Of a stretch of 43,246 nucleotides of DNA, positions 9,187 to 17,463 are shown piece by piece. A model generated the notes under the pieces. That model made no database searches, was not told where the DNA came from, and was given only the letters and a program-made list of their open reading frames with translations. Origin of the DNA: Phycisphaerales bacterium (GTDB taxonomy: Bacteria > Planctomycetota > Phycisphaerae > Phycisphaerales > UBA1924); contig JADLCM010000063.1 of the NCBI GenBank assembly GCA_020847175.1, positions 1-43,246 on the forward strand, in the 5' to 3' direction. Position numbers and translations under genes: made by a program. The stretch's first letter is position 1. Each line of letters opens with the position of its first letter.

Positions 9187-10836
9187 ATGACCACCCCCGC
9201 CCCGAAGTCGATGGACGCGATCATGGCCCTGTGCAAGCGCCGGGGGTTCATCTACCAGGCGAGCGAGATCTACGGCGGCATCAACGGCTTCTGGGACTAC
9301 GGCCCGCTGGGCGCGCAGATGAAGAAGAACCTGCGCGATGCGTGGTGGCAGGACATGATCCTGAGCCCCTGCTGGGGGCGCAAGGGCCCCGGCGGCCAGC
9401 GCGTGCACTGCGTACCCCTGGAGACCTGCATCATCCAGCACCCCAAGGTGTGGGAGGCGAGCGGACACATCGCGGGGTTCAACGACCCGATGGTGGATGA
9501 CAAGGAGACGAAGCAGAGGTTCAGGGCGGACCAACTGTCGGGGCTCTTTCCGGAGCCCTCGATTCACTCATCACTCGAACAAATCCGGCCCCAGTGCACG
9601 GTCATCGCATCGACGGTGGGCGAGGCCATCGAACTGCTCAGTGCCGACAAGTCCTTGCGCAAGGCAGCGGGAGTTCGGGCAATCGGCCAGTCGTTTCCGG
9701 ACGCGGGAGTGATCGAAGCAGATTTCGGCACGGGAATGGCCCGCTGGAATGTCGCGCTTGTCCCGATGTCCCTCTTGAGGGACCACGCGCGTGATGTTCC
9801 CTCTCCGTACACCGGCAAGAAGGGCTCGCTCACGGAGCCCCGCCAGTTCAGCCTCATGTTCTTCACCTACACGGGCGCCGTGCTCGACGAGGACAACAAG
9901 GTCTACCTCCGCCCGGAGACCGCCCAGGGCATCTTCGTGCAGTTCAAGAACGTGGTGGACACCTCGCGGGTCAAGGTGCCCTTCGGCATCGGCAACACCG
10001 GGCGCTCGTTCCGCAACGAGATCACGCCGCGCAACTTCACGTTCCGCAGCCGTGAGTTCGAGCAGGCCGAGCTCGAGTTCTTCTGCCACCCGAGCGAGTC
10101 GCAGGATTGGTACGCCTTCTGGCGCGACTTCCGCATGGACTGGTGGAAGGCGATCGGCCTCGCGGGCGACAACCTCATCCTCCGCGAGCACGAGAAGGAC
10201 GAGCTCAGCCACTACTCGATCGGCACGAGCGACGTGGAGTACCGCTTCCCGTTCACGTCGCCCGGCTTCGGCGAACTCGAAGGCATCGCCCACCGCGGCT
10301 GCTTCGACCTCACCCAGCACCAGCAGCATTCGGGCGTGAAGCAGGACTACTTCGACCAGGAGCGCGGCGACCCGCTCCCCAACGGCAGCCGCAAGGGCGA
10401 GCGGTATCTCCCCCACGTCATCGAGCCCGCCGCAGGGCTCGACCGCGGCGCGCTCGCCCTCATCTGCGAGGGATACACCCGCGACGAATCGCGCCCCAGC
10501 CCCGAGTTCCTCAAGCTCCACCCGCGCATCGCCCCGATCAAGGCGGCGGTCTTCCCGCTGGTCAACAAGGACGGCATGCCCGAGGTCGCCGAGAAACTCC
10601 ACGCCGATCTCTCCCGGCGCTTCGGGCACCTCGGGTTCATCGAGACCGACCCCAAGCAGAGCATCGGCAAGCGCTACGCCCGGATGGACGAAGCGGGCTG
10701 CCCCTTCTGCTTCACCATCGACGGCGACACGCTCACGGGCCAGACCGTCACCCTCCGCGACCGCGACACGGGGCAGCAGCAGCGCATCGCCATTGACCAG
10801 GCGCCCGCCATGCTCGGGGAGAAATTGCAGAGATAG
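9187..10836 (+). CDS. glyS: Glycyl-tRNA synthetase, homodimeric class II type
   Basis: Charges tRNA-Gly in the cytoplasm; 549 aa, the eukaryote/Thermus-like single-chain (alpha2) form. The ATG at 9187 follows GGAG at 7 nt. The N-terminal signature is MALCKRRGFIYQASEIYGG and NGFWDYGPLGAQMKKN. Motif 2 is FRNEITPRNFTFRSREFEQ, preceded by YLRPETAQGIFVQFKNV, and motif 3 is EPAAGLDRGALALI. The anticodon-binding domain starts near IAPIKAAVFPLVNKDG. Between RFRADQL and LTEPRQF lies a segment of about 95 residues that is longer and lower in GC than its surroundings; the Cys pairs some homologues carry there are absent. Function is secure and the insert is odd but in frame. Confidence 0.95.
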   Translation: MTTPAPKSMDAIMALCKRRGFIYQASEIYGGINGFWDYGPLGAQMKKNLRDAWWQDMILSPCWGRKGPGGQRVHCVPLETCIIQHPKVWEASGHIAGFNDPMVDDKETKQRFRADQLSGLFPEPSIHSSLEQIRPQCTVIASTVGEAIELLSADKSLRKAAGVRAIGQSFPDAGVIEADFGTGMARWNVALVPMSLLRDHARDVPSPYTGKKGSLTEPRQFSLMFFTYTGAVLDEDNKVYLRPETAQGIFVQFKNVVDTSRVKVPFGIGNTGRSFRNEITPRNFTFRSREFEQAELEFFCHPSESQDWYAFWRDFRMDWWKAIGLAGDNLILREHEKDELSHYSIGTSDVEYRFPFTSPGFGELEGIAHRGCFDLTQHQQHSGVKQDYFDQERGDPLPNGSRKGERYLPHVIEPAAGLDRGALALICEGYTRDESRPSPEFLKLHPRIAPIKAAVFPLVNKDGMPEVAEKLHADLSRRFGHLGFIETDPKQSIGKRYARMDEAGCPFCFTIDGDTLTGQTVTLRDRDTGQQQRIAIDQAPAMLGEKLQR

Positions 10837-10878
10837 GACTTCCATCCTATTGACGCTCCGGGTTTTTTCCCGGCGCGG

Positions 10879-10884
10879 TATGCT
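10879..10884 (+). promoter_or_regulatory. Candidate -10 element for pseudopilin-like gene
   Basis: TATGCT, 34 nt before the ATG, placing the start point just ahead of the Shine-Dalgarno AGGAG at 10908-10912. A TTGACG 23 nt upstream is too far to be its -35. Confidence 0.35.
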
Positions 10885-10918
10885 CTGGTCGCCACCCACG
10901 CGGCAACAGGAGAATGTC

Positions 10919-11848
10919 ATGCACACGAGGAACCCCCGATCCGGGCGCGGCTTCACCCTCGTCGAACTCGCGGCGATCGTCGCCTGCGCCGGCGCCGTGG
11001 CGTCGGTCTGCCAGCCCGGGCTCGATGAGTCCCGGGCCGCGGCGCGGCAGATTCGCGAGGCAACCCAGCTGCGCGGCATCACGCAGTCGCAGTTCATGTG
11101 GGCGGCCCAGGTGCAGGACCGCTTCGTTCTCCCCTCGCTCTTCGACACCGAGAACCACACCGTCGCCGCCAAGGGCCGCGCCAAGGACACCACCGCCGCG
11201 ATCTACGCGATGCTTCTGTGGAACGGGAGCGTGCCCGCGAGCTTCTTTGTCAGTCCAGCCGAGACAAACGATCACATCAAGGTGGATGACGACGCGGTCT
11301 TCCACGACCCTCCCACCGCCGTCACGCCGGCGAAGGCCCTGTGGGATCCGGCCTTCAGCGTCGATTTCACCGGCGGCAAGACCGGAAACGCGAGCTTCCC
11401 GCACCTGATGCCCGCCGAGGAGCGCCTCGCCAACTGGTCAAGTACCTGTGAATCGAACGTCGTGCTGCACTCGTCGCGCGCTCCGGAGATCGAGGACCTC
11501 GCGATTGATGCCGAGCGAGTGGTGACGCGGGTGAAGAACCCGGGCAGCAACACCTTCGCGTTCTGGGGCGCGCCCAAGGGCAAGGCCAGGGCATGGACCG
11601 GCCACATCGCCTTCGGCGACGGCGCGGTGACGCTCGTCGAGCGCCTCATCGCGATCGACGAGAACGGAAACCCCGTCCCGATCGACACCGGCACGTACGC
11701 CTCGCTCCGCACCCGCGACCCGAAGTCAAACGACTTCACCTTCGACATGCCCTGGTGGGAAGAGCCCGGCCGCCCGGCCAACAACATGGTGGGCATCTTC
11801 ACCACCGCCGGCGAGAAGAAATCGGACTACACCTCGATCTGGGACTGA
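10919..11848 (+). CDS. Prepilin-type N-terminal cleavage/methylation domain protein
   Basis: Pseudopilin-like exported protein of 309 aa. The ATG follows AGGAG at 6 nt. The leader MHTRNPRSGRG is followed by GFTLVELAAIVACAGAVAS, the class III signal in which prepilin peptidase cuts after Gly and methylates Phe, with the conserved Glu at mature position 5. The remainder is a soluble domain I do not recognise, with a WAAQVQDRF segment after the helix and GHIAFGDGAVTLVERL near residue 230. The latter resembles the 'FGDGSV' segment of the planctomycete H-X9-DG pseudopilin group. No other type II secretion gene is adjacent; an FHA-GspE ATPase lies 20 kb away. A secretion-system or pilus-like role is inferred only from the N terminus. 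Confidence 0.75.
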   Translation: MHTRNPRSGRGFTLVELAAIVACAGAVASVCQPGLDESRAAARQIREATQLRGITQSQFMWAAQVQDRFVLPSLFDTENHTVAAKGRAKDTTAAIYAMLLWNGSVPASFFVSPAETNDHIKVDDDAVFHDPPTAVTPAKALWDPAFSVDFTGGKTGNASFPHLMPAEERLANWSSTCESNVVLHSSRAPEIEDLAIDAERVVTRVKNPGSNTFAFWGAPKGKARAWTGHIAFGDGAVTLVERLIAIDENGNPVPIDTGTYASLRTRDPKSNDFTFDMPWWEEPGRPANNMVGIFTTAGEKKSDYTSIWD

Positions 11849-11953
11849 TACGCCGCGCGCGGCTGCGCTTGAGCGCGCGTGCTCGGCCGCGTTGTCGGGC
11901 GCGCGGTCGTGCCGCCTTCCGCAGGTCGCGTCCCGGGCCGCCCGGGCGCCGGC

Positions 11954-13102
11954 TCAGGGTTCGTGCGCGCCTTCACGGGGCGTCTTCAAGGCCCGTTCGT
12001 CCAGTTCATCCAGCCTGAACCGCACGGAGAGGATGAAGGGCTGCTCCCCCTCGATCCAGGAGCCGTAGGTCGTCGCCACGAGCGTGCCATCCGCGAGCGC
12101 GTGCAGCCCCGGATAGGCGGAATCCCACGGGTTCTTGTTGTCCTTGAGTCGAACCAGGTAGGTGGCGCCGGGCGCCTCATGCGCCGGCCCGCCTTGTGCC
12201 CCGGGCGCACCGGCTCGGCGCGCCGCCGCGATGTCCTCCCATCGCCCGACCCAGGCCACCCAATCTCCCCGCCACGGGTCATCGGGAGCCATGCACCTGA
12301 AGGTCACGACGAGGCGCCCGTCCGGCCCGTACGCCGCGGTATGCCGGTCGCCGGTCAGGGCGCGGGGGAGTTCGGCGGGGTCTGTCCACGTGGTCGCCCC
12401 GTCATCGCTGAAGATGACCATCGACGGGCGAACGCGCCGATTCTCGCGCAGCAGGAGCGCCAGGGTGTCGCCATCGGGCGACGTGACCAGGCCCGGCTCG
12501 CACAGGTGGATGTCCGACCCGCTCCAGATCGCGCGGGGCTCGGACCACGTGGCGCCGGCATCGGTCGTGTCCGTTTGCAGGAGCGTGAACGTGCCGGCGG
12601 CCTTGCCCCCCCTTCGCAGGAACCGCCCATCGTCGTGGAAGAACGCGGCGTACGCGCCTTCGCCGACCTGCGCGACGCTCCCCATCGCCACGATGCCCCC
12701 GAAATCGCCGATCGGTTCGAGTTCGCTCCACGTCTCCCCGAGATCGCTCGACCGCGCGGCACGGATCGGAAACAGCCCCGAAAAGAGAATCAGGTTGCTG
12801 CCGCCCATGGAGAACAGCGTGGGCGTCTCCTGGCTTGTCTCCCACGATGCAGGCGTGGGAAGCCGATCCGACCACGTCCGCCCGCCGTCACGCGAGCGTT
12901 TGAGGATGATGGGCCCGCGCCCGTGACCCTTCGGATACGCCGCGAGGATCTCCCCCTCGGGGTGGAGCAGGATGGTGGACACGTGCCCGAGGTACACCCC
13001 GGGCTCACGATCGACAACAACCTGCCTTGACGTGTCCGCGTCAAGGTCGATGCGCACGGGCCCGGACAGGTGAACGGCGGCAAGGCAGGCAAGCAGCATC
13101 AC
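11954..13102 (-). CDS. Exported BNR/Asp-box repeat protein, sialidase-like
   Basis: 382 aa with a short signal peptide (MMLLACLAAVHLSG). It contains at least four Asp-box repeats of the S-x-D-x-G-x-T-W type: SRDGGRTWSD, SSDLGETWSE, TDAGATWSE and SDDGATTWTD. These mark a six-bladed beta-propeller of the exo-alpha-sialidase/neuraminidase superfamily. The FRIP motif of true sialidases is not obvious, so glycosidase activity is uncertain. Start could be GTG 13102 or ATG 13099; GGGGGAG sits directly upstream, giving short spacing for either. It lies 20 nt downstream of a small lipoprotein gene on the same strand and is probably cotranscribed with it. Confidence 0.75.
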   Translation of the reverse strand: MMLLACLAAVHLSGPVRIDLDADTSRQVVVDREPGVYLGHVSTILLHPEGEILAAYPKGHGRGPIILKRSRDGGRTWSDRLPTPASWETSQETPTLFSMGGSNLILFSGLFPIRAARSSDLGETWSELEPIGDFGGIVAMGSVAQVGEGAYAAFFHDDGRFLRRGGKAAGTFTLLQTDTTDAGATWSEPRAIWSGSDIHLCEPGLVTSPDGDTLALLLRENRRVRPSMVIFSDDGATTWTDPAELPRALTGDRHTAAYGPDGRLVVTFRCMAPDDPWRGDWVAWVGRWEDIAAARRAGAPGAQGGPAHEAPGATYLVRLKDNKNPWDSAYPGLHALADGTLVATTYGSWIEGEQPFILSVRFRLDELDERALKTPREGAHEP

Positions 13103-13122
13103 TCCCCCGATCTCTCAACGCT

Positions 13123-13656
13123 TCACGGCCTCACCCACGCCCAGGCCGCGATCTGGTCGACAATCAGCGCCGCGGCCTCCGCCTCCGCGCCGCCCCCCTC
13201 CAGGTCAATCGCCGAGGCCGCGCGCGTGCCCGCGTGCGTCACGCTCATCACGGCTGTGGTTGCGGCGTAGAGCTCCGAGGCCGCGGCTTCGGAAGCCAGT
13301 CGTGAGGCGCCCTCGGGCTCGGCGAACCCTGATTCTTCGATGAGCCTCCACAGGCGCGCCATCTGGGCCGAATCCAGCCTGCGGGTGAGCGCGGGGCGGA
13401 TGTCGGGCGTCGCCCCCGCCCCCACCGCCGCGCGCAGGCTTCCGTCCGCCTCGATCACGTAGCGGGCGGGTCGCATCTGGCGCGGCAGGGCGCTGATCAG
13501 CGTCGGGTCGTCCTGCGTGGAGATGACGGTGATCGAAACGGCGAAGTCCGCCGGGCGTCCGGAGGCGTCCGCCGGGGGCGGCGCTGCGGCACACCCTGAG
13601 CACACGCCGAGCCCCAGACCGATCATGGCCGCCACGATGCCGCTCAGCAGTTTCAC
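13123..13656 (-). CDS. Small lipoprotein of unknown function
   Basis: About 177 aa. The N terminus MKLLSGIVAAMIGLGLGVCSGC is a lipoprotein signal with a possible lipobox ending at the final Cys, followed by a proline/alanine-rich linker. The body contains RYVIEADGSLRAAVG and RLWRLIEESGFAEPEG, a pattern of small proteins that score a per-residue test value; I cannot name the family. I choose GTG at 13656 rather than GTG at 13671 because TACACT lies exactly 6 nt before it, the leaderless arrangement seen elsewhere in this window, and because the signal peptide then starts correctly. It is upstream of and near the sialidase-like gene. Confidence 0.65.
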   Translation of the reverse strand: MKLLSGIVAAMIGLGLGVCSGCAAAPPPADASGRPADFAVSITVISTQDDPTLISALPRQMRPARYVIEADGSLRAAVGAGATPDIRPALTRRLDSAQMARLWRLIEESGFAEPEGASRLASEAAASELYAATTAVMSVTHAGTRAASAIDLEGGGAEAEAAALIVDQIAAWAWVRP

Positions 13657-13662
13657 GCCCGG

Positions 13663-13668
13663 AGTGTA
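13663..13668 (-). promoter_or_regulatory. -10-like hexamer for leaderless lipoprotein gene
   Basis: On the minus strand TACACT, 6 nt, then the GTG start at 13656. No Shine-Dalgarno is present. Confidence 0.5.
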
Positions 13669-13739
13669 CACCCGGGGGAGGGCCCGCCCGCGCGGCGCCC
13701 GCCTCGGACTGACCCGCGCCTCGCGATCGACGCACCCCG

Positions 13740-13774
13740 CACAAAGACACGGGGCGGGCCCGAAAGCCCGCCCC
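13740..13774 (-). terminator. Rho-independent terminator of the thioredoxin-like gene
   Basis: Perfect 9-bp GC stem (13751-13759 with 13766-13774) and 6-nt loop, followed on the minus strand by a T-rich stretch. It lies 38 nt after the stop of the thioredoxin-like gene. Confidence 0.75.
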
Positions 13775-13811
13775 GCACAGAGTCAACTCATCGTCGCCGC
13801 AGAAGGGCGTC

Positions 13812-14906
13812 TCAGCCCTGGCCCTTGGCGTTCTTGTACTCATCCAGCGTGGTCTGGAGCTCGGCCTTCATCGGCTCCTCGGCCTTGTCGACGGCCTTGG
13901 TCTGCACCTTGATCGCCTCGTCGATGTCGCCCTTGAGGAAGTGCACGCGGGCGAGCGTGTCGAGGATGGCGGCGTCTTCGTGGTTGGTCAGGTCCGCCGC
14001 GGCCTTCGCGCAGCGCATCGCGAGTTCCAGGTCCTTCTTCTCGACCGAACCCTGGGGGTCCACGATCGTCCAGGCGATCTGGTTCAGGCCCTGCGAGTCC
14101 TTGTTGGCGATCGCCTCGTCGGCCATCGAGCCCGCGGCCTCGTACGCCATCGCGTACTCGCCCGCCTCGAAGAAGACGGGCAGAAGCCACTGGCGCACGA
14201 TCTTGGCCGTGCCCGGGTAGGCCTCGGCGAACTTCGCGTACTCCTTGATCGCGGCCTTCGCATCCTCGCCGGCGTTCATGAAGACGGCATCGAGCATCTG
14301 CTCGCCCTTGGCGAGCCGCGCGCCGTCCTTCTCCGCATCCCAGGTGCCCTTGGCCACGGGCTTGATGACCTCGTCCAGCCACATCGGGTGGCCGATCCAG
14401 GCGATCTTGTTGTCCCGGTCAATCACGAACGACGCGGGGATGCCGTTCTGGTCCGCGGCCTGGAAGTAGCTCTTGGCCATCGCCCCGGCCGGGCCGTCGT
14501 ACACCACGGTGTACCCCATCTTGCCGGAATCCTTCACCCACTTCTCGACCATGGTCTTGGTCTCGGGGGTGAGCTGCGAGGGGTCGAACTCCTCCATGTT
14601 CACGCCCACGAACGTCACGCCCTCGTCCTTGTACTCTTTCTGCATGTGCGACATGTGCGGCATCATCGCGATGCACGGCCCGCACCACGTCGCCCAGAAC
14701 TCCACCACGTACACCTTGCCAGTTTCAAACGCCTCGAACTTGTCGCCCTGGATGAACGACTCGACGGAGAACGCGGGCGCCGCGTCGCCGACCTTCAACG
14801 AGGGCTCCAGGGCGATCGCCTCGACGCGCGACGCGTGAGCCGCGGGTACGCCCAGCCCGGCGCCGAGCACCAGCGCCGAAGCGAGAGAGAGAAGCGACTT
14901 CTTCAT
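13812..14906 (-). CDS. Exported thioredoxin-like (TlpA/ResA) protein with TPR-like C terminus
   Basis: Periplasmic thiol-disulfide protein of 364 aa. The ATG at 14906 has GGAAG 6 nt upstream and a Sec signal peptide (MKKSLLSLASALVLGAGLGV, then PAAHA as cleavage site). The thioredoxin fold spans about residues 35-190, with active site WCGPC (Cys75 and Cys78) and the conserved cis-Pro segment GIPASFVIDRDNKIAWIG. The C-terminal half (about 210-364) is helical with TPR-like units such as AAIKEYAKFAEAYPGTAK and ILDTLARVHFLKGDIDEAIK. The combination suggests a redox protein that binds partner proteins. It is a single-gene unit with its own promoter and terminator. Confidence 0.88.
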   Translation of the reverse strand: MKKSLLSLASALVLGAGLGVPAAHASRVEAIALEPSLKVGDAAPAFSVESFIQGDKFEAFETGKVYVVEFWATWCGPCIAMMPHMSHMQKEYKDEGVTFVGVNMEEFDPSQLTPETKTMVEKWVKDSGKMGYTVVYDGPAGAMAKSYFQAADQNGIPASFVIDRDNKIAWIGHPMWLDEVIKPVAKGTWDAEKDGARLAKGEQMLDAVFMNAGEDAKAAIKEYAKFAEAYPGTAKIVRQWLLPVFFEAGEYAMAYEAAGSMADEAIANKDSQGLNQIAWTIVDPQGSVEKKDLELAMRCAKAAADLTNHEDAAILDTLARVHFLKGDIDEAIKVQTKAVDKAEEPMKAELQTTLDEYKNAKGQG

Positions 14907-14980
14907 TGTGATCTTCCTTCCATGTGGGGTGGGGTCGGCGCGGCCGGGGGTTCCTCCCGTCGCCGGCGACATGCCCCATA

Positions 14981-15008
14981 AGCATATCAATGCCGAGGGG
15001 TTTTCCAA
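14981..15008 (-). promoter_or_regulatory. Candidate promoter of the thioredoxin-like gene
   Basis: On the minus strand TTGGAA (15008-15003), a 16-bp spacer, then TATGCT (14986-14981). The start point would be about 68 nt before the ATG. Confidence 0.45.
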
Positions 15009-15030
15009 GAAACCCCGCGCCCCCGTCTCC

Positions 15031-15036
15031 TATTCT
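15031..15036 (+). promoter_or_regulatory. Candidate -10 element for GT2/BshC-like operon
   Basis: TATTCT, giving a leader of about 90 nt before the GT2 start at 15132. It lies 23 bp from the divergent thioredoxin-gene promoter. Confidence 0.35.
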
Positions 15037-15131
15037 GGGTCCGACGCAACCGCCCTCGGCCAGGCACGAACGGAATATGAACCGGGAACAACCCCTCGAC
15101 CCGTCGAGTTTCCGGGTGTCGGAGGTTCCGC

Positions 15132-15869
15132 ATGAGAACCCTGGTCGCCATCCCGGTCTTCAATGAGGCCAAGTATGTCCGCACCGTGCTCTCCCGCGTG
15201 CTGGAGCGCATCGCTGACGTGCTGGTGATCGACGACGGCTCCACCGATGACACCCCCGCCCTCGTGCGCGAGTTCCCCGTGCGCCTCGTCCAGCGCGAGG
15301 TCAATGCCGGCTACGGGCGCTCCATCCGCGACGCATTCGCCTACGCCCGGGCCGAGGGCTTTGACTGGCTCATCACCATGGACTGCGACGAGCAGCACGA
15401 GCCGGCCTCGATCCCCCGCTTTGTCGATGCCGCGCGGGCCGGGGAGTGGGACGTCATCAGCGGATCACGATACCTGGACGCCGACCTGCCCATCGGCTCT
15501 CCGCCGCAGGACCGGCGGGCCATCAACGCGCTCATGACGGCCGAGATCAACAGGCGCTTGAACCTGGGCATCACCGATGCCTTCTGCGGCTTCAAGGCCT
15601 ATCGCGTGAGCGCCCTGGAGGCGCTCCGCCCGACCGAAGACGGCTACGCCCAGCCCATGCAGTTCTGGGTGCAGGCCGCGGCGGCGGGTCTCCGCATCAC
15701 CGAAATCCCCGTGCGCCTGATCTACAACGATCCGACCCGCACCTTCGGCGGGCCGCTCAACGACCCCGATATCCGATTGGCGCACTACCGTCGGGTGCTG
15801 CACTGCGAACTCCGCCGACAGGCAAGGCGCCTGCCTGGCGCAGCGCTCCGCGATGTCTGTTGCCCGTGA
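15132..15869 (+). CDS. Glycosyltransferase family 2
   Basis: Cytoplasmic GT-A enzyme of 245 aa that transfers a sugar from a nucleotide donor; dolichol-phosphate-mannose-synthase-like in pattern. The ATG has GGAGG 6 nt upstream. The start MRTLVAIPVFNEAKYVRTVL, then VLVIDDGSTDDTP, VNAGYGRSIRDAFAYA and the DXD-like motif MDCDEQHEP are classic GT2 elements; VISGSRYL and GFKAYR follow. No C-terminal membrane segments are visible, so it is a soluble or peripheral enzyme. Acceptor unknown. Its stop overlaps the next start (GTGA). Confidence 0.88.
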   Translation: MRTLVAIPVFNEAKYVRTVLSRVLERIADVLVIDDGSTDDTPALVREFPVRLVQREVNAGYGRSIRDAFAYARAEGFDWLITMDCDEQHEPASIPRFVDAARAGEWDVISGSRYLDADLPIGSPPQDRRAINALMTAEINRRLNLGITDAFCGFKAYRVSALEALRPTEDGYAQPMQFWVQAAAAGLRITEIPVRLIYNDPTRTFGGPLNDPDIRLAHYRRVLHCELRRQARRLPGAALRDVCCP

Positions 15870-17245
15870 CCCCCGCCCCACCCGCCATCATCCTCGACGC
15901 CGCGACCTGGCCCGGCGCCCTCGCACGTGCCAATCCAGACCCCCAGGCCCGCGCGTTCCGGCAGGAACTCGGCCTGCCGCACGATCGGCCCCTCGCGATG
16001 AGCGGGCACCAACCTTGGCTCTGGCATGGCGGCATTCTCTCCAAGGTCATCGCGCTCCGCGAAACAATGGCCTCGCTCGGCGTCGCGGGCGCATGGGTAT
16101 GGGTCGATCAGGATTCCATCGATCCCGGCAGCGTCATGTACCCGGCGCACGGCGCGGACGGCTCGCTTCGGCGTGCCGCGTGGCGCATCGCCGGTCCGCC
16201 CGCGGGTGATGTGGCGCTCGCCGGTCTCCCTCCGTGGCCCGAGGCCGCCCTCGCGCCGGCGCCCGGCGACCTTCATCCTGCGTGCGCCCCCGATGCCCTC
16301 GGGCTGACCCGGCGCGCGCTCGCGCGCGCCGCCTCAAGCCCGTCGCTCGGCGCCCAGTGGGCACGGGCCCTCGAACACCTCTGCACACAAGGCGGATTCG
16401 CACTTGGGGGGGGTGATGCCGCCGCGGACGGTGCCCCCCGCACCTTCCCGGCGACTTCCATCGCCCGCACGTCGCTCTTCCGGATGATGCTCCGGCGCAT
16501 GGCCGACGACCCGCGCCGCGCCGCCGAGACCTACAACGCCGCTGCGAGCGCAGACCCCGGCGCCGGCATTCGCCCGCTGCGCACGGGTGCCGAGACTGAA
16601 CTGCCGCTCTGGAGGCTGGTCCCGGGTGAGCCTCGCCGCCCGCTCTTCGCCAAGGAACTCCGCGCGCCGGACGCCGACACCTCGCTCGCGCCCCGGGCGC
16701 TCCTGATGACCGGCCTCCTGCGCTGGGCGGGCTGCGACCTCTTCATGCACGGCACGGGCGGCGGGCGCTACGACCGGATTACTGAAACCTGGTTCTACGA
16801 CTGGCTCGGCGCGCGCCTCGCGCCGAGCACCGTCGTCTCCGCCGACCTGCGCCTGCCCCTCATCAGCGGCCCGGCACCGACGGCCCGGGAAGTCGCCCAG
16901 GCGCGTGGCCTCGCCCACCGGGCGCGCCACGACCCGGGGCTCTTGGGCGACCCCGCCGGCGCGGCGCAGAAGCAGGCCCTCGTCGCTGAGATCCAGCGCC
17001 TCCGCGCCGCCGGCGAGAACCCCGCACCAGCCTTCGCCGCCCTGCACCGGGTCATCGCAGCCAGCCGCGCCCGGGCTCCGGAGAGACTCGCGGCTTTGGA
17101 CGATGCGGCACGGGATACTGCCCGGCTGTACGCCTTCCGCGACCTCGCGCTCGCCCGCGACTGGCCCTGGGTGCTGGCCACACCTGGCCTGCTTCAATCG
17201 CTCAGAGCCGCGATTGACGCCGCCGTGCGCGCGTGCGTCCGATAG
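15866..17245 (+). CDS. Conserved hypothetical protein, distantly BshC-like
   Basis: 459 aa, translationally coupled to the GT2 gene by a GTGA overlap, which decides the start. AMSGHQPWLWHGGILSKVIA then AWVWVDQDSIDPG recall the G-x-Q-x-G-L-L-T-G-P and acidic E-D-H-D segments of bacillithiol cysteine-ligase BshC. LFMHGTGGGRYDRITETW recalls the later glycine-rich BshC motif. Overall similarity is weak and the C-terminal coiled-coil arrangement of BshC is only partly apparent (helical residues 360-430). I infer a Rossmann-fold enzyme of that superfamily. Function and substrate are unknown, and the pairing with a glycosyltransferase hints at thiol-glycoside or envelope-glycan chemistry. Confidence 0.6.
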   Translation: MTPAPPAIILDAATWPGALARANPDPQARAFRQELGLPHDRPLAMSGHQPWLWHGGILSKVIALRETMASLGVAGAWVWVDQDSIDPGSVMYPAHGADGSLRRAAWRIAGPPAGDVALAGLPPWPEAALAPAPGDLHPACAPDALGLTRRALARAASSPSLGAQWARALEHLCTQGGFALGGGDAAADGAPRTFPATSIARTSLFRMMLRRMADDPRRAAETYNAAASADPGAGIRPLRTGAETELPLWRLVPGEPRRPLFAKELRAPDADTSLAPRALLMTGLLRWAGCDLFMHGTGGGRYDRITETWFYDWLGARLAPSTVVSADLRLPLISGPAPTAREVAQARGLAHRARHDPGLLGDPAGAAQKQALVAEIQRLRAAGENPAPAFAALHRVIAASRARAPERLAALDDAARDTARLYAFRDLALARDWPWVLATPGLLQSLRAAIDAAVRACVR

Positions 17246-17360
17246 TCCCGCCGGTCGCGAAATCAGCGGCGACGACCTGCGGGCGGAATGCTCCGGCTGG
17301 GTCGGTTCAAGCGGCGACGCGAATCTGGGAATGAACCTTGCTCGCCCCGGGAACCGCCGA

Positions 17361-17366
17361 TACTTT
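17361..17366 (+). promoter_or_regulatory. Candidate -10 element for dockerin protease
   Basis: TACTTT about 98 nt before the ATG. A small 6-bp stem-loop (17385-17390 with 17395-17400) would fall in the leader. Confidence 0.3.
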
Positions 17367-17463
17367 GGAGCGGAGTGTCACAAACCCCGCCTTTGCGGGG
17401 GCGTGGGGGTATTTCGCCCGGTGGCGCGGCCCCATCGCGACCCGAACGAACACGGAGGAAGGT

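Noticed and set aside
10850..10884. TTGACG and TATGCT as a -35/-10 pair before the pseudopilin gene
   Set aside because: The spacer would be 23 bp, too long for a normal sigma-70 promoter. Only the TATGCT is kept as a weak candidate.
11849..11953. Terminator between pseudopilin and sialidase-like genes
   Set aside because: The gap is rich in GCGCG runs that can fold in many ways, but no stem with a T tract stands out.
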